Shown: piece by piece, positions 26,676 to 41,100 of the stretch
How positions within the stretch are numbered: the stretch's first letter is position 1
Layout of the letters: each line of letters begins with the position of its first letter
Assembly (NCBI GenBank): GCA_903900265.1
Contig: CAIUMM010000020.1
Location: 1 to 64,000, forward strand
Length of the DNA: 64,000 nucleotides
Source of the DNA: an uncultured Pseudomonadota bacterium
GTDB lineage: Bacteria; Myxococcota_A; UBA796; SXON01
Reading direction: 5' to 3'
The notes under the pieces: model-generated
What the model saw: the letters and a program-made list of their open reading frames with translations, nothing else
Database searches by the model: none
Told to the model about the DNA's origin: nothing
Made by a program: the position numbers and the translations under genes

Positions 26676-27802
26676 GAGAGGCGGGCTTCCGAGACGAGGG
26701 CGGCGTGTAGCGAGCGTTCCAGCGCAGCGGCGCGGGTCGGATCAACAAAGAACACTACCGCATCGGCGGCCGCGTGCCACGGAAATGCCACATCGTTCTC
26801 CAAACCTGCGGCGCGCGCTGCCGCAAAGATCCGCTTCAGCAGCGCAGGGTCGCAGCCTACGCGCGATCCGACCACGGCGACGCTGGCCGCGGGCGCTAAG
26901 AACGACAATGGCGCGTGCAGGTTTCGGAGATCGACCACGACGCCGCTTGCATCGGCAAATCGGATGCACGCGCCCGGCAACGCGTCGAGGTGCTCCATGC
27001 CGCACCGGGCAAGCTGAGTGTCGGCGGTGACCGCGACGATCCGCGACTGAGACGCGCCCCCATCGTGCGACGCCGGCGCGATCACCGTGCCGCCGCCCGG
27101 GGGTTGGTCGGTCTGGCTGGCGCGGATGACTACGCCCTCGCGCTGCGCCCACGCGACCGCCTCTTCGTACAGCACCTTGGCGCCGTTCTGCGCGAGCGCG
27201 AGCGCTTCGTCGACGGTCAGGCGTTCGATGCGCCGCGCGCCCGGCACCGTACGCGGGTCCGCAGACCAGATCCCGTCCACATCCGAACAGATCTCGCATT
27301 CGTCGGCGCCCAACGCGGCCGCGAGCACGACCGCGGTGGTATCGCTCCCGCCGCGGCCGAGGGTCGTGACCTCCCGCTGGCGGCTGACCCCCTGAAACCC
27401 CGCGATAATCGCGACTTCCCCGCAGTTCAGCGCCTCACGAACCCGCTCCGGCCGCACCTCCACCACGCGCGCGTTGGCGTGGTGCTCATCGGTGACGATC
27501 CCGCTTTGACTGCCTGTAAACGAACGTGCGGGAACCCCGAGATCCGCGAGCGCCATCGCCAACAGCGTCATGCTGACGCGCTCGCCCACGCTGATGAGCA
27601 TGTCAAGCTCGCGGCGCCCTGGCGTTTCGGTCACTTGCCGCGCCAGCGCGAGCAGCTCGTTCGTCGTGTTCCCCATCGCCGAAACGACGACCACGACCGA
27701 CGCGCCGGTAGAGCGCGTGCGCGCCACCCGAGCAGCGACGAGGCGCAGCTTCCGGATATCGGCGACCGAGCTGCCACCGTATTTTTGGACGATCAGGGAC
27801 AT
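26672..27802 (-). CDS. Aspartate kinase
   Basis: Phosphorylates aspartate, the first step to Lys, Thr, Met and diaminopimelate. It starts at ATG 27802 with [19 protein letters not shown], the family signature. [15 protein letters not shown], then a phosphate-binding loop [20 protein letters not shown] and the [12 protein letters not shown] loop complete the catalytic domain. At 376 residues it is shorter than usual (400-460). The C-terminal half has two compact ACT-like parts ([16 protein letters not shown] and [14 protein letters not shown]). Feedback control by Lys or Thr would act there, but the specificity cannot be told. Confidence 0.93.
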   Translation of the reverse strand: MSLIVQKYGGSSVADIRKLRLVAARVARTRSTGASVVVVVSAMGNTTNELLALARQVTETPGRRELDMLISVGERVSMTLLAMALADLGVPARSFTGSQSGIVTDEHHANARVVEVRPERVREALNCGEVAIIAGFQGVSRQREVTTLGRGGSDTTAVVLAAALGADECEICSDVDGIWSADPRTVPGARRIERLTVDEALALAQNGAKVLYEEAVAWAQREGVVIRASQTDQPPGGGTVIAPASHDGGASQSRIVAVTADTQLARCGMEHLDALPGACIRFADASGVVVDLRNLHAPLSFLAPAASVAVVGSRVGCDPALLKRIFAAARAAGLENDVAFPWHAAADAVVFFVDPTRAAALERSLHAALVSEARLS

Positions 27803-27887
27803 AAAGCGAGGGCCTCGTATCAAGAATGGGCAGCCACCGGGCTGCAGATCCCGCATCTACCGCGGGAACCCGCGATGGCAGGCGACG

Positions 27888-28706
27888 CTATCGCAGCGCC
27901 AGATCATCGATCCAGATCTGGTTCGCGCCCTGAGCATCGGACAACAGCCCCGTAAGATCCTCGATCCGTAACAACCGCGCCTTCCCCGACCAACCGCCTT
28001 CGTCCGCCGAACGAAAGCCAGTGACCGGCAGCTCCACTTCGCTCCAACTATCGGTAGGGACCTGAATCACCGAAGATTGCACGCGCGCGCCCGGGCCGTC
28101 ATCGAGCGCGACGCGCAGGTAGCTGACGATCGCCGACGATCGCACCCGAAACGACACGGTACGAACGGTGGTCGGGGACCGAAAAACCGCCTCCAACGCA
28201 TCGGAGGACGCGGTGTGTACGTCGGTCGCCCACGAGAGGATGCTCCCTTCCGACGACGGCAGCAGCGCCGGCTGCCCGCTGCGGGTCCAGACGCGGTGTA
28301 GCCCACAGCGATCCGCGTCAAACGTACACAACCGGGGCAGGGTGTCGATGGGATCGCCAAGCTGCTCAAAGCGCACCAGCAGCGCACGCGCCGAATTGCT
28401 CGACGCAGCGGCGTTGGCGGCCTGCTCCCAAGCGTCCGCAGCCCCCTGAGCATCCCCTTGTTCAGCCCGCGCCTGGCCCAGAAAATACCAAGCTTGGCCA
28501 AGGAGCGAGTCGTTGGGCGCAAGATCGTCGATCACGTCCTGACAGTACATCGCCGAAGCTTTGGGAGTGCCGTCGAGCGCCTGAGCGAGCCGCGCATCGT
28601 AGAGGGACTCCCACGCACGCTCGGCCCCGGCCAACGCCGGCCTCGAAAACAGCAGGCCCGCCCCCGCCAACGTCAGGAGAGCCCAGCCAGCGCGTCGCCG
28701 GCGCAC
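27888..28706 (-). CDS. Exported TPR-like protein with C-terminal beta domain
   Basis: A 272-residue protein with a clear signal peptide (MRRRRAGWALLTLAGAGLLF, cleavage after ALA at about residue 26). Residues 30-115 are helical with a TPR-like unit (AWYFLGQARAEQGDAQGAADAWEQA). The C-terminal 140 residues read as a beta-sandwich resembling carbohydrate-binding or CIA30-like modules, ending IEDLTGLLSDAQGANQIWID. This tail pattern (a bound-ligand domain ending in WIDDLAL) is seen in many extracellular proteins. No function assigned. It starts 2 bp after the response regulator stop, so it is probably co-transcribed with the two-component genes. Confidence 0.7.
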   Translation of the reverse strand: MRRRRAGWALLTLAGAGLLFSRPALAGAERAWESLYDARLAQALDGTPKASAMYCQDVIDDLAPNDSLLGQAWYFLGQARAEQGDAQGAADAWEQAANAAASSNSARALLVRFEQLGDPIDTLPRLCTFDADRCGLHRVWTRSGQPALLPSSEGSILSWATDVHTASSDALEAVFRSPTTVRTVSFRVRSSAIVSYLRVALDDGPGARVQSSVIQVPTDSWSEVELPVTGFRSADEGGWSGKARLLRIEDLTGLLSDAQGANQIWIDDLALR

Positions 28707-28708
28707 GA

Positions 28709-29410
28709 TCAGCTCTCGGTCCCGACGAACTTGTAGCCGATCCCGTGAAAGGTCTCGATGAAGATCGGCTTGCCCGCGTCATCCCGGAGCTTCTTGCGCA
28801 CGTTCAGGATGTGCGTGTCGACGGTACGCGTCGTCACGCCCGCGCTGTACTTCCAGATCGCCGAGAGCAGCTCCTCGCGATCCACGACCTTGCCGCGATG
28901 CTCGATCAGGTACCGAAGCAGGTCCTGCTCGCGGTTCGACAGGCGCTCTTCGGCGTCTGGGTGACGGATCAAGTAGTTGTCGAGATCGACCTCGGTAGTG
29001 CCATACTTGTAGATGCTCTTCGCGCCGCCGGCGCGCTTGAGCACCGCGAGCACGCGGGCCCGAAGCTCCAGCAGCGAGAACGGCTTGGTGAGGTAGTCGT
29101 CCGCGCCCAGATCGAAGGCAAGCAGCTTGTCGGTCTCCAGCGTCCGCGCCGTCAAGAAGATCAGCGGGCCAGCGAACCCGCGCTTGCGCAGCTCGGAGAG
29201 GATTTGGAAGCCATCCATGCCGTCCGGGCCCTCGGGCCCCTCTTGCAGCATCACGTCACACACCGCGACGTCTACGGGACGGGACTCGGCGATCTCCAGC
29301 GCCGCTTTCCCGCCGCGCGCGTGGTACACCTCGAAGCCCTCACGCGTGAAGTACGCGATCAACGAGGACAACAGGTCTTCTTCATCTTCAACAAAAAGAA
29401 TGCGCGGCAT
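28709..29410 (-). CDS. OmpR-family response regulator
   Basis: A 233-residue two-domain regulator. The receiver starts RILFVEDEEDLLSSL (acidic pocket E8-D9), with phospho-acceptor Asp52 (CDVML), Thr87 and Lys109 (LTKPF). A winged-helix DNA-binding domain follows (EERLSNREQDLLRYLIEHRG, then VVDREELLSAIWKYSAGVTT, and VDTHILNVRKKLRDDAGKP). The loop after Asp52 (QEGPEGPDGMDG) is about eight residues longer than in typical receivers. ATG at 29410 fits the receiver edge; a GTG at 29446 would overlap the kinase stop as GTGA and add 12 residues. It works with the kinase just upstream. Confidence 0.93.
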   Translation of the reverse strand: MPRILFVEDEEDLLSSLIAYFTREGFEVYHARGGKAALEIAESRPVDVAVCDVMLQEGPEGPDGMDGFQILSELRKRGFAGPLIFLTARTLETDKLLAFDLGADDYLTKPFSLLELRARVLAVLKRAGGAKSIYKYGTTEVDLDNYLIRHPDAEERLSNREQDLLRYLIEHRGKVVDREELLSAIWKYSAGVTTRTVDTHILNVRKKLRDDAGKPIFIETFHGIGYKFVGTES

Positions 29411-29442
29411 AGGATGTCCGGGGCTATCGGTCTGGGGTGAGA

Positions 29443-31527
29443 TCACCCCGAAGGGGAACCGGGAGGTACAAAGGCAAGCGGGAAGTGGAGGCTGAAGGTC
29501 GTGCCCTCGCCTTGCCGGGAGTCTATCCCAACGCGCCCGCCATGGGCTTCCATGATGTAGCGGACGATGGTCAAACCGAGTCCGGTGCCCTTCTTGCGGC
29601 GGGCCAGAGGATCGGACGAGCGATAATACTGGTCAAAAACCTGCTTTTGCTCGGCGGGGGCGATGCCAATCCCGCGGTCGGCGACCGAAACGCAGATCTC
29701 CTGATTCCGTTCGGTGCCGACGACGCGCACGGTCACGCCGATCCAGCCGGCCTCTTGACCGTACTTCGCTGCGTTGGACAGCAGGTTGATCACCACCTGA
29801 GACACGGCGTCCGAATCATGCCAAATGACAGGAAGATCATCAGGAAGCTCGAGATCGATGTGCATGACGCGCGTCTCCATCGTGACGCGCGCGGCCTCCA
29901 CGCAGCGCGCGACGGTCAGGCCAATGTCGCCGCGGCGGAAGGTGTAGCGCTTTTGTCCCTTTTCAATCGCGGAGAAGTCGAGGATGTTGTCGACCAGTCG
30001 GGACAAGCGCTCGGATTCACGCAAGATGATGTCGTAGTGGCGCGACCGCGCGACCTCGTCGGTCGCGAGGCCCAGCTGCAGCGCCTCGGCCTTGAGACGG
30101 ATCTGGGTGATCGGCGACCGCAGCTCGTGAGAGACGTGCGCCGCAAAGTCCGACTTGTCACGGGCCGATTCGAGCTCGCGACGCACCAAACGCGCAGACA
30201 TGATGGAGCCGACCACGATCATCGCGATCGAGAACACCATGATCGCGAAGCCACGCAGCCGCTGATCGGCCTGCTGGGCGGCGAGCCCACGCGGGTCACG
30301 CGGCCCGACGACGACCGCCCATCCTTGCAGCCACGGCGCTAAGGAGGCGCGCGCGAGCGTCTCCGCAGGCGGCGCGGCGTCCGGTCCCACCAAGGTCGCT
30401 CGGATATCGCCTTCGGGACCGCCCACGGCCGTCGCGTAGCCCCGCGCACGCTCCAGCAACCGGTCAAAGTCAAGGCCAAACGCGTATTGATCGCTCTCGG
30501 TCCACGTCATCGCCCACAGCGCGGTGTCGGTGCGGCGGTAGACGAAGCTGCCGGTGTCGGCGCGCAACAAGCGGCCCCGGGCGCCTTCGCGGTCGAGCTC
30601 CGGCAAAAGCCGCTCCGCCCAATACAGCTGCGCCGAGCGTTCATCGACACGACCACGGGCCCGAGCGGTCCAATCGCTGGTGGGGAGCAGCTCGATGGTG
30701 CGACGCGCGACCGCCGCCTCGCCGCCCCGCCCGATCTCCCAGGAATCGGCGAGGATCGCGTCGGCGAGCGCCCGAAGGTCGGCTTGCCCCTCGGTCGGCT
30801 CGCGCTTCATCCGCGTCTGAGCGAGCTGCAGCCGCGCCAGATCGCCGATGCGGAAGCCGTAGAGATCCCGACCCCGCTCTTCGATCAGCGGCTGCCACAA
30901 GCTCTCGGCCTCGCGGGTCTGACCGGCGCGATCCAGCGCACGCGCGCGGTTGTACAGGCACCGCGCGCGGTCCCGCTTGTTGTGCGTCTGACGAGCAGCT
31001 TGACCGTAGAGCGTCGCCGCCCGCTCCCAAAGCGACTCGCGCTCCGCCGCCTGCGCCTCCTGCCACGCATCGAACAGCAGAAACGCCTGGTCCTCCCTCG
31101 GATCCGTGGTGTTTGACGTGAACGGCGGCGTGAGGTTGCCCTCGGCGTCAAAGCGAAAAACCACCCGGAGCGCGTCGGAGATCTCGCGTTGCCCGGTGTA
31201 GACCGACTGGCCGGAGGTGAGCCGCGTGAGCGCGGCGTTCTGGAATTGCTGAAACGACGCCTCCATATCGGTCTTGAACTCGACGCTGGCGGCGTCACAG
31301 CGCCGTCGGACATCCGCCGCTACGGCGAGCTCATCGGCGCGGATGCCGACGATGCCGTAGTAGACGAGCAGCAAGCCCGGCAAGCCGATCGTCGCCAAAA
31401 AAACACCGACGAACGTAAGTATTCCGCGCAGGTGGTACACATCGCGCATCGCGCGCACGTCCCCTCGCCGCGCCGCGAGGATGCGGCGAAGAATGGAGAC
31501 CGGACCAAGACTCAGCGGGGGCACCAC
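29443..31527 (-). CDS. Membrane sensor histidine kinase
   Basis: A 694-residue kinase. A first membrane helix (RGILTFVGVFLATIGLPGLL) is followed by a sensor of about 370 residues with helical TPR-like units, and then a second helix near residues 425-445 (FAIMVFSIAMIVVGSIMSARL). HisKA carries the phospho-acceptor His467 in FAAHVSHELRSPITQIRLKA. The ATPase domain has the N box (NLLSNAAKYG), G1 (VADRGIGI) and G2 (KGTGLGLTIV). The C-terminus is short, with no receiver. The signal is unknown. The gene is immediately upstream of its probable partner regulator. Confidence 0.92.
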   Translation of the reverse strand: MVPPLSLGPVSILRRILAARRGDVRAMRDVYHLRGILTFVGVFLATIGLPGLLLVYYGIVGIRADELAVAADVRRRCDAASVEFKTDMEASFQQFQNAALTRLTSGQSVYTGQREISDALRVVFRFDAEGNLTPPFTSNTTDPREDQAFLLFDAWQEAQAAERESLWERAATLYGQAARQTHNKRDRARCLYNRARALDRAGQTREAESLWQPLIEERGRDLYGFRIGDLARLQLAQTRMKREPTEGQADLRALADAILADSWEIGRGGEAAVARRTIELLPTSDWTARARGRVDERSAQLYWAERLLPELDREGARGRLLRADTGSFVYRRTDTALWAMTWTESDQYAFGLDFDRLLERARGYATAVGGPEGDIRATLVGPDAAPPAETLARASLAPWLQGWAVVVGPRDPRGLAAQQADQRLRGFAIMVFSIAMIVVGSIMSARLVRRELESARDKSDFAAHVSHELRSPITQIRLKAEALQLGLATDEVARSRHYDIILRESERLSRLVDNILDFSAIEKGQKRYTFRRGDIGLTVARCVEAARVTMETRVMHIDLELPDDLPVIWHDSDAVSQVVINLLSNAAKYGQEAGWIGVTVRVVGTERNQEICVSVADRGIGIAPAEQKQVFDQYYRSSDPLARRKKGTGLGLTIVRYIMEAHGGRVGIDSRQGEGTTFSLHFPLAFVPPGSPSG

Positions 31528-31573
31528 CGGGTTCTAGCACAGCAACGGGACGCACGTGCGTCCGGACAAGGGA

Positions 31574-36625
<5,052 letters not shown>

Positions 36626-36671
36626 ACCGGCGGGCGTAACCGGGTTCAGGTGTTCAGTAAAGGAGGGAGGT

Positions 36672-37571
36672 TCATCCCACCTCGTGCACGTCTGTCACGG
36701 CGTCAGAGAGGCGCACCCGCGTGTAGCCGCCCTCCTTCCGCACGCTAAACATGCGGTCAACGGAGCCCACGCCGGCGCGATCCAACAGGCGACGAATACG
36801 TGCACGCTCCCAAGCCACCGTGTCGACCGGCGCGTCCAGAGATCCGCCGAGCCTCGTCCACGCCGTCCACGCCTCGGTGGCCGTCAGCCAACCGGTGCCC
36901 TCCATCCGGGCGTGCGCGTACACCACCAGAGTGCGGATGCAGGTACCGACGATCTCCACACGGGAGCCGGATTGCATGAGCACAGCGATGTTTTTCGACC
37001 AATCGATCTCGACCTCGACCCCGGCGCGGCCGAGGTCCATCTCCGTAGCGGCGGTGGGCGCAAACCGTACAGGCAGATGGGCGCGCAAGGTGCGCGCGCC
37101 AGAGGAGCCGACGTCCATCCAATATTCCCCGTCGCGCAGCGCCAGATCGGGGTTTCCCTCGGCGCCGATCGGGAGCAGACTCGCTCCCCGCCGCTCAGCC
37201 ACCTGCTCCAGCGCCTCTCCCACCAACGGCTGGTCGGCGATAACGTCCCAGGCAAACGGCTCTGGCGGCCCGGCATCTACGAGTTCAATCCAAAGGTATT
37301 CCCCAAGCGCGATGCGCGTGCTGCTGTCGGTGCCAGCGGCCATCGCCCGCCACCCATCGCCCAGAAAAGGCCCACGGGCTCGGGTTCGCTCCTCCGCACC
37401 GAGGGCGCGCCAGGCCCAGCCCGAGCCGCGCCATCTCAGCTCCAACCAATGCGCGGGACAGGCCGGGTCATCTACCCGCACGAGGCACGCGGGCCCGCGC
37501 CCGACGAGGCACAAGGTGGGCAACGGGATCAGTCGCTGGATGCCGGCAGAGGCGACGCGTAGAACGGCCAT
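36672..37571 (-). CDS. FHA-like protein with C-terminal winged-helix-like region
   Basis: A 299-residue protein. Residues 1-95 have a forkhead-associated layout: LCLVGRGPACLVRVDDPACP for the GR...S/R phosphothreonine-binding strands, then HWLELRWRGSGWAWRALG. No strict SxxH pair is obvious, so phosphopeptide binding is uncertain. The middle is unassigned. The C-terminal 70 residues (GWLTATEAWTAWTRLGGSLD, then ARIRRLLDRAGVGSVDRMFSV, and RKEGGYTRVRLS) look like an OmpR-type winged helix ending in a beta hairpin. FHA-plus-winged-helix proteins are common in Myxococcota signalling. The gene lies 46 bp upstream of uvrA on the same strand. Confidence 0.6.
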   Translation of the reverse strand: MAVLRVASAGIQRLIPLPTLCLVGRGPACLVRVDDPACPAHWLELRWRGSGWAWRALGAEERTRARGPFLGDGWRAMAAGTDSSTRIALGEYLWIELVDAGPPEPFAWDVIADQPLVGEALEQVAERRGASLLPIGAEGNPDLALRDGEYWMDVGSSGARTLRAHLPVRFAPTAATEMDLGRAGVEVEIDWSKNIAVLMQSGSRVEIVGTCIRTLVVYAHARMEGTGWLTATEAWTAWTRLGGSLDAPVDTVAWERARIRRLLDRAGVGSVDRMFSVRKEGGYTRVRLSDAVTDVHEVG

Positions 37572-37757
37572 GGAATCTGCTATCCGGCGCGGGCGGTCAG
37601 CCCACAGGTTTGGTACCGACCTCCGCTGGGGTCAACGCGTGGCGGCGTAGATCGCTTCGTTAGAGCGGCGGGCGGCCACCCTGCCGACCGGCCCTGCTGC
37701 CGCATGCGGTCGTTCGACCGCCGAGCAACGCTCAACCCCGAATGGAATGGTGCAACA

Positions 37758-38135
37758 ATGACTTGGACCTCGTACTGTGAATTGTGCAGGCTGTACGGCC
37801 TTGAACTGCGTACCTCCGCAGACGGCAAGGTGACCTTCATGCGCGCCGACGGCACGTCCGTCATTCACCATGCGAGCCGCACGCACTTCGGCTGGTTCAC
37901 CGTCAAGCCCCAGCCCAGCGGTGGCGTTGTTCTGCGCGATGGCACCGGGCGCGCCGCTTGGAAGTTCTCTGGCACGGGTGATGTGCCCGAACGACGGTTC
38001 GGCGTGTCCGCGGTGGGGCACGTCTGGGTTTGTGACGCGCTGTTCAATGTGGACAGGCTGATCGGCGTCAACGCGCACACGCGGGCCGCCCTCGATTTGC
38101 CGCTGTTCAGCGCGGTCCTCGCGGCGCTTTCGTGA
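37758..38135 (+). CDS. Small hypothetical protein upstream of NACHT gene
   Basis: A 125-residue soluble protein read from ATG 37758 (a longer start at 37704 adds 18 residues that look like non-coding translation). The sequence has two early Cys (CELC), then beta-like segments (HFGWFTVKPQPSGGVVLRDG, AAWKFSGTGDVPERRFGVSA). No family is recognised. It lies 31 bp upstream of the NACHT gene in the same direction, and both stand apart from the neighbouring minus-strand genes. It may be a regulator, sensor or partner of the NACHT protein, but this is inference from position alone. Confidence 0.6.
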   Translation: MTWTSYCELCRLYGLELRTSADGKVTFMRADGTSVIHHASRTHFGWFTVKPQPSGGVVLRDGTGRAAWKFSGTGDVPERRFGVSAVGHVWVCDALFNVDRLIGVNAHTRAALDLPLFSAVLAALS

Positions 38136-38166
38136 CGGGCTCCCGACTCGGCTTCCGGGAGCGCAC

Positions 38167-41100
38167 GTGAGCTCCGAACTGGTCCTTTCCGTTCGGCGCG
38201 CGCCACTGCCCCACGTTTCCGACGCGGCTGCGTTCGACGCCGAACTCAAAGACGTCGCGCGGGCGTTGGAGGCCGACCTTGCTCGGCTCGACGTGTCGGA
38301 GAGCTGGAACGACTCGCTATACACGCCGCTCAACGTCGATGTCGAAGTGGTTGAGTCCGACCACACCGCGCGACGCACCGAGATGGACTTCGCCGCCGCG
38401 TGCCGTCGGTACCTCCCCACTCGTAGCCTGTTGCTGCTCGGAGACCCGGGTGGGGGCAAGAGCACGTGCCTCCGCCACCTCGCTCGCCAGGCGCTGCGTG
38501 AGATCAGCCAGACCGGCGTCCTCCCGCTTCACGTGAATCTGCGCCAGTGGAGCGGGAGTGCGCGTGCGGTCGACGCTGGATTTCAGGACGGCTTGCTTGC
38601 ATTTCTGCGCGGCTACCACGCCGCGCGGGTCGGCCCGCGTGTAGGGGCGTTTCTCGACGCGCACCTGGACGGCCTGATCGCCGCGGGTAGAGTGGCTTTT
38701 TTGTTCGACAGCTTCGACGAGATTCCGGTGCTGCTGGACAACGACGACGCCAGCCACCCGCTCGCTGCGCTCTCCGCGCAGCTGGATGCGCTGATGGCGA
38801 TGCCGGGGTCCCCCATGATCTTAGTGGCGTCCCGCTACTTTCGACGTCCTCGAACCTCCCCGCATCGTTTCCTCCCCGTCGAACTCAAGCCATTTCCGGA
38901 TGCGCGACTCCACGATCTGTTCAGTGCGCGTGCAGGTCTGTCGGCCGAGCAGGTGGACACCTTCCTGGGACGCGGCGGCCCGTGGCTCAAGCAGGCCCGA
39001 AATCCGTTCATTGCCACCCTGCTGTTTGAGCATTTGGCCCGTCACGGCGGCGCAGAGCCCGCGGACTTGGCGGCGCTGTACGAAGGCTATGTGGTCTCTC
39101 GTCTGGTCGCCGCCCATGGCGCAGAAAAAGCGGACCAGATCGGCAGCGCAGCGCAGCGCATCGCCGAAGCGATGCTGGTCGGGGCTGACGGCGGGCTGGA
39201 GGGCTCGGTGCGGACCGTGCAGGCCCGCCTGTCCGATGTGGATGTCTCTGGAGCCGTTCAAGCGCTTCATGCGGTGCAGGTCATGCGGCTCTCCGAGGAC
39301 GGAGACACGTTCACGTTCGTCCACCGACGATTCAATGAGTACTTTCTGGCGTTGCGTTGGCGGTCGACCGGCGTTGTTCCAGAGCTGTCCGCGATTGTTG
39401 CGGACCGCAAGGAACGTGACGCACTCGTGCTGTACGTCGAGGTGGCTCCCGAGGACGAGCGCCGTAGAGTGCTGGCGTGGTGCCTTGGTTTTGTCGCAGA
39501 TGCGCTTCGACCGGGTCATTGGGATCGGGTGGCGATGGGAGATGAGGGCCGTCGTGAGGTCGTTGTGGCCCAGGCGGACGAGGAGGGGCAGACCGTCTGC
39601 GAGGTGACGATTGAGCGCCACGAACACAAAATTGTGGTTCGGTGTGGCACGACGCAAACACGCGTGGTCTACTCTAGCGATGTGGAAACCGAGTGTCTCG
39701 TTCAACAGGAGGGATCGGTTCCCGTAGGAACGCCGCTGTTGGTCACAGTCCCGCCAGAATGCCGGTGGTGGCGAGAGGTTCCGTCGTCCCCGGATGAGCT
39801 GCCGGCCGTAGTGCGGGGGAGTATGGACGCCGTGCCATCCGACCCGCTTGTGCCAGTCGTGCGCGCGGTCCGGTTTCTGGATGACGCGTTCGGTCGTCAC
39901 CCCGAACGGGTACCCCGGAGAGGTCAGTCGCTGTTGATAAGCTACTTCGACAGCGCTGTCAGGATGGACGTATTGTCAGCAAAGCTGGCCATGGACTGCA
40001 TCGGGGTTTTGCCAGCCGATGCCGCAGGTAAGAGGTTGGCAAGGGCGCTGCGCAGGTGGAAGCACGCGCCGTGGGTCACAGATGCGGCGCTCCGCGCGGC
40101 CCGCTTTCTCCGGGTGGTGGAAGACGAAGCGCTTCAGCAGGAGCTTCGTGGGTGGTTCGACGCATTGCCCGAGGATGCGTTCGCCACCATGTTGCCCGAC
40201 CTTCGACGCGCCACCCGGCCCGGCGCGCTGTTCGAGTTCCTCGCCCCCCAACTGCAGGAGCGGGTTCGATGGGAGCGGCACGCACATTGGGCGCGCTTGG
40301 CGAGCCTCCTCATCATGCCCGCGTCCGCAGTAGTCTGGTTGTTCCTTTCCCTGCGGCGGAAGCGGCTCGGAGGGGCTGCTACGACAGACAGCCTGAACCC
40401 GTTGGCGCGGGCCGTGCTTTGGTGCAGCCAAGGGTGGACGATGTTTTTTGTGGTCCTAATGGCTCTCATGCCGGTTCTGTACTGGGGTTTCCGTGGGGAA
40501 ACTGACCTGCCATGGATCGACCGTCGTGTCATGCGACAGGCGGATCAGGCCGCGACGGCACGCGTCGTAGCCCAGATTGTCGTACCGGTGCCCACGTTCC
40601 TGAAACACCTGCGAGCGGCCAGCGAAGGCCGCACGGAGTATGCACGCAGGATGGTGGATCAGTGGGAGGAGCTGAAAGTCAAGCCCTTGCTCCCCACGTC
40701 GAACTACGAGCCATCCCGTGCGGAGATCGACGCGGAGCTGGCGGCGCACTCGCACGATGTTGCCACCGACCGATGGCGCTACCGAATGGTGAATTTCGAC
40801 TCCATGGCGCGGGCGAACGAGGCGTTGGCGGCGCTGCGCACAGGGGATGCTTCCGCGGCTTATTGGAACGCGGCGTACGAGGTGCACTGCGGTTTCGGAC
40901 CCGCTGGGGTGGTCGAGGGAGACGCGCGGATCTGCTCGGACGACCTCCCGGCCTTGCAGAAGCTCAAGCGGGGCGGTCTGTCCCAGCCCTTCCTCGTTCC
41001 TGTGACCCCGAACCTGGCGTTCGTCCACGTCGTCCTGTTGGACGATCACGTCGCGCCCCGCACCGCCGCAACGGACGATGCTCCGTTCGACGAAGCCGAC

